Of a stretch of DNA of 64,000 nt, positions 44,213 to 53,384 are shown one piece after another. Positions within the stretch are counted from its first letter, which is position 1. Each line of letters starts with the position of its first letter. The stretch is from Pandoraea sp. (GTDB lineage Bacteria; Pseudomonadota; Gammaproteobacteria; Burkholderiales; Burkholderiaceae). A program made the translations under genes and the position numbers. The DNA lies in assembly GCA_031291335.1 (NCBI GenBank), contig JARLJF010000097.1, forward strand, positions 1 to 64,000. Direction: 5' to 3'. Under the pieces are notes generated by a model, which was not told where the DNA came from, ran no database searches, and saw only the letters and a program-made list of their open reading frames with translations.

Positions 44213-44536
44213 ATGCGAGATACGCACGATGCCGCACCGACATTTCACCGGTTTGCGGACTTTTATCCGTTCTATCTCGGTGAGCACCGCAACCCCATCT
44301 GCCGGCGGCTGCATTTCGTCGGTTCGTGGGGGGTGATCGCCTTTCTGGTGACGTTTGCCGTGACAGGCAACCCGTGGTGGCTACTCGCCGCTGTCGTCTG
44401 CGGCTACGCGTTCGCGTGGGTGGGTCACTTCTTCTTCGAGAAGAACCGGCCCGCCACGTTTCGCCATCCGCTCTACAGCCTGATGGGAGATTGGGTCATG
44501 TTTCGAGACATCTGTCTGGGACGCATCAAGCTCTAG
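44213..44536 (+). CDS. Mpo1-like (DUF962) protein
   Basis: 107-residue membrane protein of the Mpo1/DUF962 family. Signature residues: YPFYLGEHRNPICRRLHFVG, two hydrophobic segments (WGVIAFLVTFAVTG, WWLLAAVVCGYAFAWVGHFFF), then EKNRPATFRHPLYSLMGDWVMFRDI, which keeps the His residues that bind iron in yeast Mpo1, a dioxygenase of 2-hydroxy fatty acids. Bacterial members are poorly studied. GAGGAGG precedes the ATG. Its 3' end overlaps that of yihY by 11 bases, tail to tail. Confidence 0.85.
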   Translation: MRDTHDAAPTFHRFADFYPFYLGEHRNPICRRLHFVGSWGVIAFLVTFAVTGNPWWLLAAVVCGYAFAWVGHFFFEKNRPATFRHPLYSLMGDWVMFRDICLGRIKL

Positions 44537-45866
44537 CGCCCTCGCGGTCTCCGCCTCCCCCGTGACCCTCCTGGCCTTCGTGGCTGGGCTTTGCATCCTC
44601 GCCTGGCAGGTCGGCGCAGTCATCGTCGGGCCCGACGTCGCGCGGTAGCGCGTCTGCGAGCAGCACGTCCCATTTACCCTCGCGCAGCATCTCCGCGACA
44701 TGGGCCCCGTCGAGCGCATGGCGCTCCATTTGCCTTGCCAGTTCGTCAACGTTGAGCGCGAGTTGCGCGACCAGCGGCGCCAGTGTGGTCGTACGCGGGT
44801 TCGCAAGCAGCAGCCAACGTTCGGCCGGCGGTTGCATCGTCAGGCGGCCGACCCAACCCATGCGTTCAAGCCTGGCGAGCAAGTCGCTGGCGTGGTCCAG
44901 GCTCGTGCGCATCGTGCGCGTCAATTGCGCCGTAGTGCGTCCTTTACCGCCGTTTTCGCGATCCTGATTGAGCAGGTGGATGAGCGTCAGACCATCAAGC
45001 AGATCGCTGCCCGGAAACCGGGGATATTGGAAATGGCCAAGGCGCAACGCGGGGAGGACCGACGTAATCGTCGCGCCGAGTAACGCCACCAGCCACGAGA
45101 GATAAATCCAGAGCAGAAAGATCGGCACTGCCGCGAATGCCCCATACACCGCCGTGTAGGTCGGGAACTGGCGGATGTACATGCCGAAGCCCCGCTTGGT
45201 CAGATCGAACGCCAGCGCCGCGACGATGCCGCCGACCAGCGCATCGCGCCAGTCCACTTTGCAGTTCGGCATGTAGATATACATCAGCATGAAAGCCACG
45301 CTGGTCAGCGCAGGCGGAATCAGGCTGAGCATCGACGCTACGGCGGGCGGCAGCGTGCTCACCAACGACATCGACTGCGTGAACACATACGAGCTAATCG
45401 ACAGGCTCACACCAAACAGCAGCGGGCCAAGCGTCAGCAGGCTCCAGTAAATGAGCAAACGCTGCCCAAGCGGGCGCGGACGCGGCACGCGCCAGATCAC
45501 ATTGAACGCCGATTCAACGGTCATCAACGTCAACACAGCCGTCACCAGCAAGCCGATCAGACCGAACGCCGTCAGGCTTGTCGCTTTCGACGCAAACTGG
45601 TTCAGGTAATTGAATATCTGCGCATTGACGCTCTCAGGCATCAGATGCTCGAGCAGAAACCCCTGTAGGGCGTCGCGAAACGAATTGAAAATCGGGAAAG
45701 CCGTGAACAGCGCGAACATCACGGCGAACAGTGGCACGATCGACAGGATCGAGGTAAACGTCAGACTACCCGCCACTTGCGGAATCCGGTCGTCCTGCGC
45801 CCGCGCAAGCGCGTATCTCAGCAGTTGGCGAACGTTGTTCCAGTTGATGCGGGACAGTTTGAGCAA
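44526..45866 (-). CDS. YihY/virulence factor BrkB family membrane protein
   Basis: 446 residues. Six or so membrane helices in the first 290 residues match the YihY/BrkB family: VAGSLTFTSILSIVPLFAVMFALF, FGLIGLLVTAVLTLMTVESAFNVIWRV, YIYMPNCKVDWRDALVGGIVAALAFDLTKRGFGMYI and FPTYTAVYGAFAAVPIFLLWIYLSW. The C-terminal soluble part (about 295-405) looks winged-helix-like, ending in an acidic, Gly/His-rich tail. It was once named ribonuclease BN in E. coli but true function is not established. Divergent from wrbA, an arrangement common in the Burkholderiales. Confidence 0.92.
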   Translation of the reverse strand: MLKLSRINWNNVRQLLRYALARAQDDRIPQVAGSLTFTSILSIVPLFAVMFALFTAFPIFNSFRDALQGFLLEHLMPESVNAQIFNYLNQFASKATSLTAFGLIGLLVTAVLTLMTVESAFNVIWRVPRPRPLGQRLLIYWSLLTLGPLLFGVSLSISSYVFTQSMSLVSTLPPAVASMLSLIPPALTSVAFMLMYIYMPNCKVDWRDALVGGIVAALAFDLTKRGFGMYIRQFPTYTAVYGAFAAVPIFLLWIYLSWLVALLGATITSVLPALRLGHFQYPRFPGSDLLDGLTLIHLLNQDRENGGKGRTTAQLTRTMRTSLDHASDLLARLERMGWVGRLTMQPPAERWLLLANPRTTTLAPLVAQLALNVDELARQMERHALDGAHVAEMLREGKWDVLLADALPRDVGPDDDCADLPGEDAKPSHEGQEGHGGGGDREGARA

Positions 45867-45928
45867 ATCGGGCTCCTGAATGAGAATGCTGGCGCGGCAG
45901 GCGCTAGCCCGATCCGTTACGCCAATAG

Positions 45929-46624
<696 letters not shown>

Positions 46625-46709
46625 GCATCTGCGCCACGCCACACGCGTGGCGCGCGGCACTTTGCAGTTCTTCGCTCTTCGCAGTAGTTCCGGCCATCGA
46701 GACACGCCC

Positions 46710-47159
46710 ATGACTGCCACACCGCCCGACCTGCCCCAAGGCGTCAATACTCGCGACGCACACACGCCGCGCCAGACGCCCTCCCGCCCGGATGGCGCGC
46801 AAGGGTTGCGTCTGGTGAGCATTGCGAGTCTGCTGGCGCTGATCGCGCTGTCGGTCGCGTGGGAGTTGTGGCTCGCGCCGCTGCGTCCGGGCGGCTCGTG
46901 GCTGGTGCTCAAAGCGTTGCTCCTGCTGCTGCCGCTACGCGGCGTGCTGCGCGGCAATCTCTATACGCTTCAGTGGTCGAGCATGTTCATTCTGCTGTTT
47001 CTCGCGGAAGGCGTGGTTCGCGGCATGTCCGACACCGGCCCGTCCGCCTCGCTCGCATGGATCGAGACGGCACTGTCTGTCGTGTTTTTCTTCTCGACGA
47101 TCTTTTATCTGCGGCCCTTCAAGCGGGCGGCGAAAGCCCGTGCCGCTACGGCACGATAG
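46710..47159 (+). CDS. DUF2069 membrane protein
   Basis: 149 residues. A Pro/Asp-rich N-terminal tail of about 30 residues, then four hydrophobic helices (LVSIASLLALIALSVAWELWLAPL, WLVLKALLLLLPLRGVLRGNLYTLQWSSMFILLFLAEGVV, TALSVVFFFSTIFYL). The LLLPLRGVLRGNLYTLQWSSM pattern is the DUF2069 signature. Its role is unknown. It follows wrbA in the same direction by 85 bases and precedes the FAD-linked dehydrogenase by 57 bases. Confidence 0.85.
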   Translation: MTATPPDLPQGVNTRDAHTPRQTPSRPDGAQGLRLVSIASLLALIALSVAWELWLAPLRPGGSWLVLKALLLLLPLRGVLRGNLYTLQWSSMFILLFLAEGVVRGMSDTGPSASLAWIETALSVVFFFSTIFYLRPFKRAAKARAATAR

Positions 47160-47216
47160 TCCCGTGCCTCATCGGCCGATATCGCGAACCGTGCGATTGG
47201 TGCGAAGCCCCCTGCC

Positions 47217-48647
47217 ATGAACAATGCCCCCTTCCTCACCGCATGTCGCGACCTGTTGGGCCGCGACCATGTTCTGCTTGAGAGCGCCGGGAACGCCGAT
47301 CTCGACACCTACCTGATCGACCAACGCAAGCGCTACACGGGGCGTGCCCTCGCCGTGCTGCGTCCCGCCAACGCCACACAGGTCGCCGCACTCGTGCGTC
47401 TGTGTGTCGCCCATGGCGTGCCGATGGTGCCTCAAGGGGGCAACACGGGCCTTGCCGGCGGCGCAACCCCCGACGTAAGCGGACGCCAGGTCGTCATCAG
47501 TCTGCGTCGTCTTGACCGCATCCGGCAGGTGGATGCCGACAACATGACGTTGACCGCCGAAGCCGGTTGTCTTCTCGCGAACGTGCAGTCGGCGGCCGCC
47601 GCGGCAGAACGGCTATTCCCCTTGAGCCTTGCCGCCGAAGGCAGTTGCACGATTGGCGGCAATCTTGCGACGAACGCGGGCGGCACCGCCGTCTTGCGTT
47701 ATGGCAACGCGCGCGAACTCTGTCTCGGACTGGAAGTGGTCACGCCGCAAGGCGAGCTTTGGGACGGTCTGCGCGGGCTGCGCAAGGACAACACCGGTTA
47801 CGACCTTCGCGACCTGTTCATCGGTGCGGAAGGCACCCTGGGGCTGATCACCGCCGCGACGCTCAAGCTCTTCGCACAACCGGCCGCCCGCATGACGGCA
47901 CTGGCCGCACTGGACAACCCGGCACAAGCGCTCGCGCTGCTGAATCTGGCACAACGCATGGCGGGCCCCCTGCTGACAGGCTTCGAGTTGATGTCGAACT
48001 TCTGCCTGCAACTCGTGGCGCAAGTCTTCCCGCAGCAGCGCTACCCGTTTGCCCATCCTTACGCGCAAGCCGTGTTGCTTGAACTCTCCGACAACGAGAG
48101 CGAAGCCCACGCCCGCGATCTGCTGGAGCGCCTGCTGAGCGCCGCCGTCGAACAAGGCATCGTGCGTGATGCCATCGTCGCGAACAGCCTCGCACAGTCG
48201 AATGCCCTCTGGCATCTGCGCGAAAGCATCCCGCTCGCCCAGTCGGCAACAGGGCTCAACATCAAACACGACATCGCCGTGCCCGTGTCACAAGTCCCGG
48301 CATTTCTCAATGCCACCGATCCGATCGTCCAGCGCGTTGCGCCGGGCGCCCGCATGGTCACCTTCGGCCATCTCGGCGACGGAAATCTGCACTACAACGT
48401 GATGGCGCCCGAGGGCGTCGATCCTGCCGGCTTCCTTCGTCAGTATCAGGCGACAGTCACCGCCGCCGTGCACGACAGCGTGCATGCGCACCATGGCACC
48501 ATCAGCGCAGAGCACGGCCTTGGCCAACTCAAGCGCGACGCCTCGGCGACATACAAGTCGCCCGTCGAACTGGCACTGATGCGCACCCTGAAGACCGCCT
48601 TCGATCCGCTCGGATTGATGAATCCGGGCAAGGTGCTGCCGGACTGA
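47217..48647 (+). CDS. FAD-linked D-2-hydroxyacid dehydrogenase (GlcD/D2HGDH-like)
   Basis: 476 residues. FAD-binding type 4 domain with MVPQGGNTGLAGGATPDVSGRQVVISLRRLDRI and SCTIGGNLATNAGGTAVLRYG, then a C-terminal oxidase domain ending GHLGDGNLHYNV and HHGTISAEHGLGQLKRD. This pattern belongs to flavoenzymes that oxidise D-lactate, glycolate or D-2-hydroxyglutarate and pass electrons to the respiratory chain. No Fe-S partner gene is beside it, so a single-subunit D-2-hydroxyacid dehydrogenase is most likely. Substrate is not fixed. Confidence 0.9.
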   Translation: MNNAPFLTACRDLLGRDHVLLESAGNADLDTYLIDQRKRYTGRALAVLRPANATQVAALVRLCVAHGVPMVPQGGNTGLAGGATPDVSGRQVVISLRRLDRIRQVDADNMTLTAEAGCLLANVQSAAAAAERLFPLSLAAEGSCTIGGNLATNAGGTAVLRYGNARELCLGLEVVTPQGELWDGLRGLRKDNTGYDLRDLFIGAEGTLGLITAATLKLFAQPAARMTALAALDNPAQALALLNLAQRMAGPLLTGFELMSNFCLQLVAQVFPQQRYPFAHPYAQAVLLELSDNESEAHARDLLERLLSAAVEQGIVRDAIVANSLAQSNALWHLRESIPLAQSATGLNIKHDIAVPVSQVPAFLNATDPIVQRVAPGARMVTFGHLGDGNLHYNVMAPEGVDPAGFLRQYQATVTAAVHDSVHAHHGTISAEHGLGQLKRDASATYKSPVELALMRTLKTAFDPLGLMNPGKVLPD

Positions 48648-49267
48648 GGCGCCCGGCGCGGGGGAGGCGAATCGCAGACAAATCACAAAAACCCATCAAA
48701 ATCAGAAGAAATGTCGTCAATTTCGCGACAAAACGCCGCGAAACGCCGCCGTTTCCTTTACAGACGCGCATCAAATCCCTAAACTGGCGTCTTCCTAATA
48801 ACGACGGAGTTTTCCGTGGGCAGTTGCTCTAGTAGCACGCAAGCGTCGGCAATGTCCGGCGAGGCGTTGGCCCGGTAACCCGCAGTCGTCACAGACTGCC
48901 GCTGCCGGTCTCCATGCCGCAGCGGTAGTGCATTGATCGTTTCGATTCCTGATGGCTTCACGGCCACCAGCGACCTCACGAGGCGATCCTGTTTTACGCA
49001 CCCCCTGAGCGCAGTTCAGCGATTGACGAATGTGTCCGCACATTCGGAACATGGCACGTTTGGCACCTCTGTTTGACCTCAAGTCGATCCGTCGACGGCA
49101 AACAACGTGCGAAGCCTGCCGACGCTTGCGTCGAATTCATGCATTGTCTTGTGCGTCGCGCGCACTTCGTGTGTCCTTGCGGACCATGAAGTCTGCGCGT
49201 CGCCCATCGCCATGCGTCGCCAAGCCCCGGCATCCGCCGTCCCAGGCCCTTGATTCAGGAGGACACC
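48648..49267 (+). other. Long 5' leader of the MgtC-domain gene
   Basis: About 620 bases without a regular gene. A promoter (48757-48785) would start a leader of about 475 bases. It can fold into several hairpins: GCAGTC/GACTGC (48882-48899), CCGCTGC/GCAGCGG (48899-48925) and CGAATGTG/CACATTCG (49027-49046). A short Pro-containing ORF, MASRPPATSRGDPVLRTP, starts at the ATG in CCTGATGGCTTC (about 48951) but has no good ribosome binding site. No known riboswitch core was recognised. Confidence 0.4.
48757..48785 (+). promoter_or_regulatory. Sigma-70-like promoter of the MgtC-domain gene
   Basis: TTTACA, 17-base spacer, TAAACT. Start of transcription would be near 48792. Confidence 0.55.
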
Positions 49268-49648
49268 ATGACGCTGCACATGCTTATCCCTACGTTGTTC
49301 GATCGCGCCCGCGCTCGCCTCACACCGGCGTCGAGCCCATTGAACCCCGTCACCTCGTCGGCCGACGCCCTTGCCTCGCCGCAGTACCGGCTCGTGGTGC
49401 TCACGCTCGCGTCGAAAGCGGACGCCATCGACGCCAAGGTGCGCCACGCCCTCCGCTCGCAAAAGCTCATGCCCGAGTCGGCCGCCCGTCTCGAACGCTC
49501 GGGGGGCTACCTGCTGGAACTCGACTACGTGCTGCGATGCGATCGTAGCCGTCGCGCGGCACTCGTCCACCTTGTTTCGACATTGGGCGACACGCCCGGC
49601 GTTCGGGCTATCCGCTGGGAGACGGCGCCGAACCTGGCGGTCCGCTGA
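49268..49648 (+). CDS. Stand-alone protein resembling the MgtC C-terminal domain
   Basis: 126 residues with AGGAGG before the ATG. The last 85 residues (YRLVVLTLASKADAIDAKVRHAL ... DYVLRCDRSRRAALVHLVSTLGDTPGVRAIRWE) resemble the ACT-like C-terminal domain of MgtC/SapB proteins: a strand-helix-strand pattern with the ending V-R-x-I-R-W. No N-terminal membrane part is encoded in this ORF or just upstream. MgtC helps bacteria survive low magnesium and in macrophages. A free domain might regulate a full MgtC elsewhere. The family call is tentative; the gene itself looks real. Confidence 0.7.
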   Translation: MTLHMLIPTLFDRARARLTPASSPLNPVTSSADALASPQYRLVVLTLASKADAIDAKVRHALRSQKLMPESAARLERSGGYLLELDYVLRCDRSRRAALVHLVSTLGDTPGVRAIRWETAPNLAVR

Positions 49649-49690
49649 GGCCGCGCCAGCACACCACCCATCCGCAATCCATAACGCTTT

Positions 49691-49736
49691 CGGCCCGGCC
49701 GGTGCGCACGCTCACGCGTCAGTGCCGGCCGGGCCG
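49691..49736. repeat. Perfect 12-base inverted repeat
   Basis: CGGCCCGGCCGG and CCGGCCGGGCCG flank a 22-base loop, 42 bases after the MgtC-domain gene. It has the shape of a terminator but no T-run follows on either strand. Confidence 0.5.
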
Positions 49737-49788
49737 ACGCATTTCCACCTCCGCAATCCCTCCTTTCGCCTCAGCACCCACCCAAACC

Positions 49789-49804
49789 TGTACGTTCACG
49801 TACA
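49789..49804. promoter_or_regulatory. Putative MerR operator
   Basis: TGTACGTTCACGTACA, a palindrome with perfect 7-base arms and a two-base centre, 45 bases before the MerR start. TAACAT (49813-49818) is a likely -10. Such a site between -35 and -10 is typical of MerR regulators. Confidence 0.6.
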
Positions 49805-49848
49805 CGTTGTGCTAACATTTCGCTCATCTTCTGATCGGAGGCAAGCAC

Positions 49849-50370
49849 ATGCCCGCAGATCTCGCACCCCCGACATCCACGGAAACCCCGTCCGATGACG
49901 CTCACCTGTTGACCGTCGGCCAAGCCGCCACAGCGCTTGGCGTGACGGCTCGCACGCTGAAGTACTACGAGGAACTGAACCTCGTCGTGCCGGCCCGCAG
50001 CAGCGGACGCTATCGCATGTACACCGAGGCGGATCTGGCAACGTTCGGCCGCATTCTGCGCATGCGCTCGCTTGGCTTTTCGATCGCTGCGATCACGGAA
50101 ATGCTCAAGCGCCCAATGCGCCTAGTCGAATCCGGCAAATCGCGCATGAACGAGGAAGACCTGCAAGTCGTTCGCAACGCCCTGCATTCGCAGCTTGAGA
50201 CGTTGCGCGAGCGGACGGCGCAAGTCCGACGCGAATTGCGGGAAGCCGAAAAGCTTGAAGCGCAGATCACGCACGACCTGCAGTACATCGAACAGCGTCT
50301 TGACGGCGTGCCAGCCGACGAATTGCTGGCCGAGCGCGCAGCAAGACTCCGCAAGCATTCATCTCCATAA
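49849..50370 (+). CDS. MerR family transcriptional regulator
   Basis: 173 residues. MerR winged helix: LLTVGQAATALGVTARTLKYYEELNLVVPARSSGRYRMYTEADLATFGRILRMRSLGFSIAAITEML. A long coiled coil follows (EEDLQVVRNALHSQLETLRERTAQVRRELREAEKLEAQITHDLQYIEQRL). No metal-binding cysteine appears in the effector part, so an organic effector is likely. GGAGG precedes the ATG. It is 58 bases upstream of the MFS gene and probably controls it, as in many drug- or solute-efflux pairs. Confidence 0.93.
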   Translation: MPADLAPPTSTETPSDDAHLLTVGQAATALGVTARTLKYYEELNLVVPARSSGRYRMYTEADLATFGRILRMRSLGFSIAAITEMLKRPMRLVESGKSRMNEEDLQVVRNALHSQLETLRERTAQVRRELREAEKLEAQITHDLQYIEQRLDGVPADELLAERAARLRKHSSP

Positions 50371-50427
50371 CGCCACGTCCCCTACGCCACCCACGCCCGC
50401 CAGCGCATCTCGTCCTCGTCGCTCGTC

Positions 50428-52005
50428 ATGACATCAGCCGCCTCACCGACCGGTTCTACTGCATCGCCACCATCCGACCCGTTACGGCCGATGCGTGTCG
50501 AGGCGTACCGTTACGCGCTTGGTCTGATCCCGGGGCTCGAGTTCTTCGAGAATGCATTGCTCGTCTACTTTGCCGTCTATGTCTCTGGCGGTGTCGACGC
50601 CTCGCCCAAAGAATTCGTGTGGATGACGACCGCGTACGGCATCGCGTCGGTCCTCGCCATCCTCAAGCAGCAGTGGTTTGTCGAGCGCATCGGCTATCGC
50701 CGCTATCTGACGGCGTCGTTGTTGCTCTACGCGTGCGGCGCCGTGCTCGCGGGCACGAGTGAGAGCGTGACACAACTCGTCATCGCCCGGGCATGTCAGG
50801 GCTTTTGCGCCGGAAGCTGGATGAGTTCGTGCCGCATTCTCGCGCAGGTGAGCGTACCGGTGGAGCGTCGCGGCAAGACGGTGCAGACGTTCGCCCTTCT
50901 GCTGTTCACCGGCTCGGCCGCCGCCCCGCTCATTGGCGGGTTGCTCGTCTCCGAATACACATGGCGCACGCTGTTCCTGTGCACCGCGCCGCCCGCCGTG
51001 CTGCTCGCGGGGCTGGCCTGGTTCTCGGTACCTGACGTTGGGCGCCTGCGCGAGCGCGTCACCGGTGGCAGTTACCCATTCGCCCCTTTCATGGCCTTCG
51101 CGCTGGCAATGGGGGCGTTTCAGGTCGTGCTTCAGGAAATGCGCTACTCGCTGTGGCTGCAAACACCGTGGTTGCCACTGCTCACGGTCGCCGGTGTGGG
51201 CGCGCTCGTGTGGTTCGGCTATCACCAGTGGCAGCATCCGACACCGTTCATCCGCCTGCAATCGCTGCGCCGACGCGAGTTTCAGGTCGGACTGGTGCTG
51301 TACGCCGCTTATTACTATCTGGCGAACACGCAAAGTTATCTGATGCCGCGCATGCTCGAGCAAGGGCTGGGGTTCACGGTCGAGCGCACCGGCCAATTGC
51401 TCGGCTACTCGGCGCTGCTCACCGTGTTCCTGCTGCTGGCTTACTTCCGCGTCGCCAAATACATTACGCACAAGAAGTTGCTGATCGTGAGCGGGTTCGT
51501 GATGACGATCGCCACCAGCTTGTGGCTCGGCGCCATGCCGCCCGACGCCGGTCAGTCGCAGCTCTACGGCGTGCTGGCGCTCAAGGCCGTGTTCGGCATC
51601 TTCACCGTGCTGCCCGTCGCCAACCTGACATTCCGCACCTTCGATCACGAGAGCTTCGTGCACGGCTATCGGCTGAAGAACATTCTGCGCCAGGTCTCCG
51701 GCTCGTTTGCCGTGTCGACCATCGTGGCGTTCGATCAGCATCGAGAGGCGCTGCATCGCACTCGCCTGACGGAAGTGGCCAATCCATTCAATCCGGTCTT
51801 CACACAGACGCTCGACACCCTCGCCAATGCGCTCACGCACGCCGGCGTCGCCGCCTCGCAGGCCCATGGCGCCGCCCTCGCCCAAATTGCCCAGATGATT
51901 CAGCGGCAGGCGTCGTTCCTGTCGTTCATCGACGGCTTTCACTTCATTGCGATCGTTGCCCTGTGCGGCGCAATCTTTGCGGCAATTCAAAAGCAGCTAA
52001 ATTAG
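50428..52005 (+). CDS. MFS transporter, DHA2-like
   Basis: 525 residues with about 14 hydrophobic segments. Starts with a Ser/Pro-rich tail, then LEFFENALLVYFAVYVSGGV, SVLAILKQQWFVERIGYRRYLTASLLLYACGAVLAG (motif A-like) and GFCAGSWMSSCRILAQVSVPVERRGKTVQTFALLLFTGSAAAPLIGGLLV (motif C-like region). Length and helix number fit drug:H+ antiporters of the DHA2 type. Paired with the MerR regulator upstream. Substrate is not known. Confidence 0.9.
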   Translation: MTSAASPTGSTASPPSDPLRPMRVEAYRYALGLIPGLEFFENALLVYFAVYVSGGVDASPKEFVWMTTAYGIASVLAILKQQWFVERIGYRRYLTASLLLYACGAVLAGTSESVTQLVIARACQGFCAGSWMSSCRILAQVSVPVERRGKTVQTFALLLFTGSAAAPLIGGLLVSEYTWRTLFLCTAPPAVLLAGLAWFSVPDVGRLRERVTGGSYPFAPFMAFALAMGAFQVVLQEMRYSLWLQTPWLPLLTVAGVGALVWFGYHQWQHPTPFIRLQSLRRREFQVGLVLYAAYYYLANTQSYLMPRMLEQGLGFTVERTGQLLGYSALLTVFLLLAYFRVAKYITHKKLLIVSGFVMTIATSLWLGAMPPDAGQSQLYGVLALKAVFGIFTVLPVANLTFRTFDHESFVHGYRLKNILRQVSGSFAVSTIVAFDQHREALHRTRLTEVANPFNPVFTQTLDTLANALTHAGVAASQAHGAALAQIAQMIQRQASFLSFIDGFHFIAIVALCGAIFAAIQKQLN

Positions 52006-52080
52006 AATCGATGCGCCACTGGTGCACGAATGCGCTGCGCGATCCGTCGCTGCGGCGCTCAATTTCCGGCTACGTTCGTC

Positions 52081-52890
52081 ATGCTCAAAACCCTGCTTGC
52101 CCGCCTCCGGCTCGCGCCCCCGCGCCCGGACATCGACGATGCCCTGTGGCATGAGGTCGTGAACGCCCTGCCATTCCTCACGCACCGCAGCCCGTCCGAC
52201 CTGGACAAGCTCCGCGAACTCGCGACCGACTTTCTGGCCAGCAAGCATTTTTCGACCGCACACGATCTGCCGTTGACCGAAGCCATGTGCGTCTCGGTGG
52301 CCGCGCAGGCCTGCCTGCCGATTCTCAACCTGCCGAGCGCGCTCTATCGCGGATGGACAGGCATCGTGCTGTACCCCGGCGAATTCCTGATCCGCAAGAC
52401 CGTGCAGGACGAGGCAGGCGTGGTGCACGACGTCGAACAGGAAGCGAGTGGCGAAGCCTGGGAAGGCGGCCCCGTGGTGCTGTCGTGGCAAGACGTGCAG
52501 GCGAGCGACGTGCTGGCGTACAACGTCGTGATTCACGAATTCGTCCACAAGCTGGACATGGAAGGCGGCGATGCGGACGGCGTGCCGCCGATGTTGCGGC
52601 GCCTGCACGGCGACCTGACGCCCGAGGTCTGGTGCGACGTCTTTGACCCGGCGTACGAGGAGTTCTGCCACCACGTGGCCAATGTCCCCGACGCCCGCTG
52701 GGACGCCTTTGCCTCGACATCGCTGCTCGACCCCTATGCCACCGAGCACGAGTCGGAGTTTTTCGCCGTATGCGCCGAGGCGTTCTTTGTCGCCCCGGAG
52801 GCCTTTCGCGACGAGTATCCGGCCCTGTACACGCTGTTTTCCCGTTATTTCCTGCAAGATCCGGCCACGGCGTCCGGCAGGGACAACTGA
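52081..52890 (+). CDS. mtfA: Zinc-dependent peptidase MtfA-like
   Basis: 269 residues. The zinc-binding motif HEFVH (YNVVIHEFVHKLDMEGG), with the extra Glu further on (EHESEFFAVCAEAFF), matches MtfA, a zincin-like metallopeptidase. In E. coli MtfA binds the repressor Mlc and so affects glucose uptake. Other features: FLASKHFSTAHDLPLTEAMCVSVAAQACLPIL and GWTGIVLYPGEFLI. The ATG at 52081 is chosen over the track start. Stands between the MFS gene and rpmE2. Confidence 0.92.
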   Translation: MLKTLLARLRLAPPRPDIDDALWHEVVNALPFLTHRSPSDLDKLRELATDFLASKHFSTAHDLPLTEAMCVSVAAQACLPILNLPSALYRGWTGIVLYPGEFLIRKTVQDEAGVVHDVEQEASGEAWEGGPVVLSWQDVQASDVLAYNVVIHEFVHKLDMEGGDADGVPPMLRRLHGDLTPEVWCDVFDPAYEEFCHHVANVPDARWDAFASTSLLDPYATEHESEFFAVCAEAFFVAPEAFRDEYPALYTLFSRYFLQDPATASGRDN

Positions 52891-52937
52891 GCCAGCGCCC
52901 GTACGCCGGCCGCCCTGGCCGCAACCCTATGAAAACT

Positions 52938-52967
52938 TTGCGAAAGTCGCTGTTTTCATGGCATAAT
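52938..52967 (+). promoter_or_regulatory. Sigma-70-like promoter of rpmE2
   Basis: TTGCGA, 18-base spacer, CATAAT. Start near 52974 gives a leader of about 144 bases. The leader holds a hairpin at 52995-53029. Confidence 0.6.
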
Positions 52968-52994
52968 GCGCGTTTTACTCACCCGGAAAGTGGT

Positions 52995-53029
52995 TGACGC
53001 CATCCAGTCACATGACAGTGACGGCGTTA
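52995..53029 (+). promoter_or_regulatory. Hairpin in the rpmE2 leader
   Basis: TGACGCC / GGCGTTA outer stem (one G-U), then an internal bulge and inner stem GTCAC / GTGAC around ATGACA. Placed in the long 5' leader of the L31 gene, where it could serve ribosomal-protein feedback. Inferred. Confidence 0.35.
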
Positions 53030-53117
53030 GCGGGCCAACGGGACGCCTTCTGGGGCAATCAACCCAGGCGAACGTCCTCCCGCGCAGACTGGCTACCGAC
53101 CTAACCCAAGGTACATC

Positions 53118-53384
53118 ATGAAAGAAGGCATCCACCCGGATTACCGCGAAGTCCTGTTCCGTGACATGACGCCCGGCGTCGACTTCGAATTCGTTACCCG
53201 CTCGACGATCCACACCAAGGAAACCGCCGAGAAGGATGGCAAGACCTACCCGCTCGTGAAGATCGAAACGTCGTCGGCTTCGCACAACTTCTACACCGGC
53301 GAACAGCGCATCATGGACACGGCTGGCCGTGTCGACAAGTTCCGTCAGAAGTTCGGCAACCGCGCCGGCGGCAAGATCGCCTAG
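53118..53384 (+). CDS. rpmE2: 50S ribosomal protein L31 type B
   Basis: 88 residues, full length. [31 protein letters not shown] and [24 protein letters not shown] are typical of type-B L31. It lacks the CxxC zinc ribbon of the type-A protein, so it does not bind zinc. In many bacteria the type-B form replaces the type-A protein when zinc is low. In Burkholderiales it is often the main or only L31 copy. I see no Zur box here. Confidence 0.96.
   Translation: MKEGIHPDYREVLFRDMTPGVDFEFVTRSTIHTKETAEKDGKTYPLVKIETSSASHNFYTGEQRIMDTAGRVDKFRQKFGNRAGGKIA

Noticed and set aside
49030-49548. 172-residue plus-strand ORF in the leader of the MgtC-domain gene
   Set aside because: Arg/Cys-rich, overlaps the better-supported MgtC-domain gene in another frame, and its start has no ribosome binding site.
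50482-51990. 502-residue minus-strand ORF opposite the MFS gene
   Set aside because: Gln/His/Arg-rich antisense frame of a membrane protein; no hydrophobic segments or motifs.
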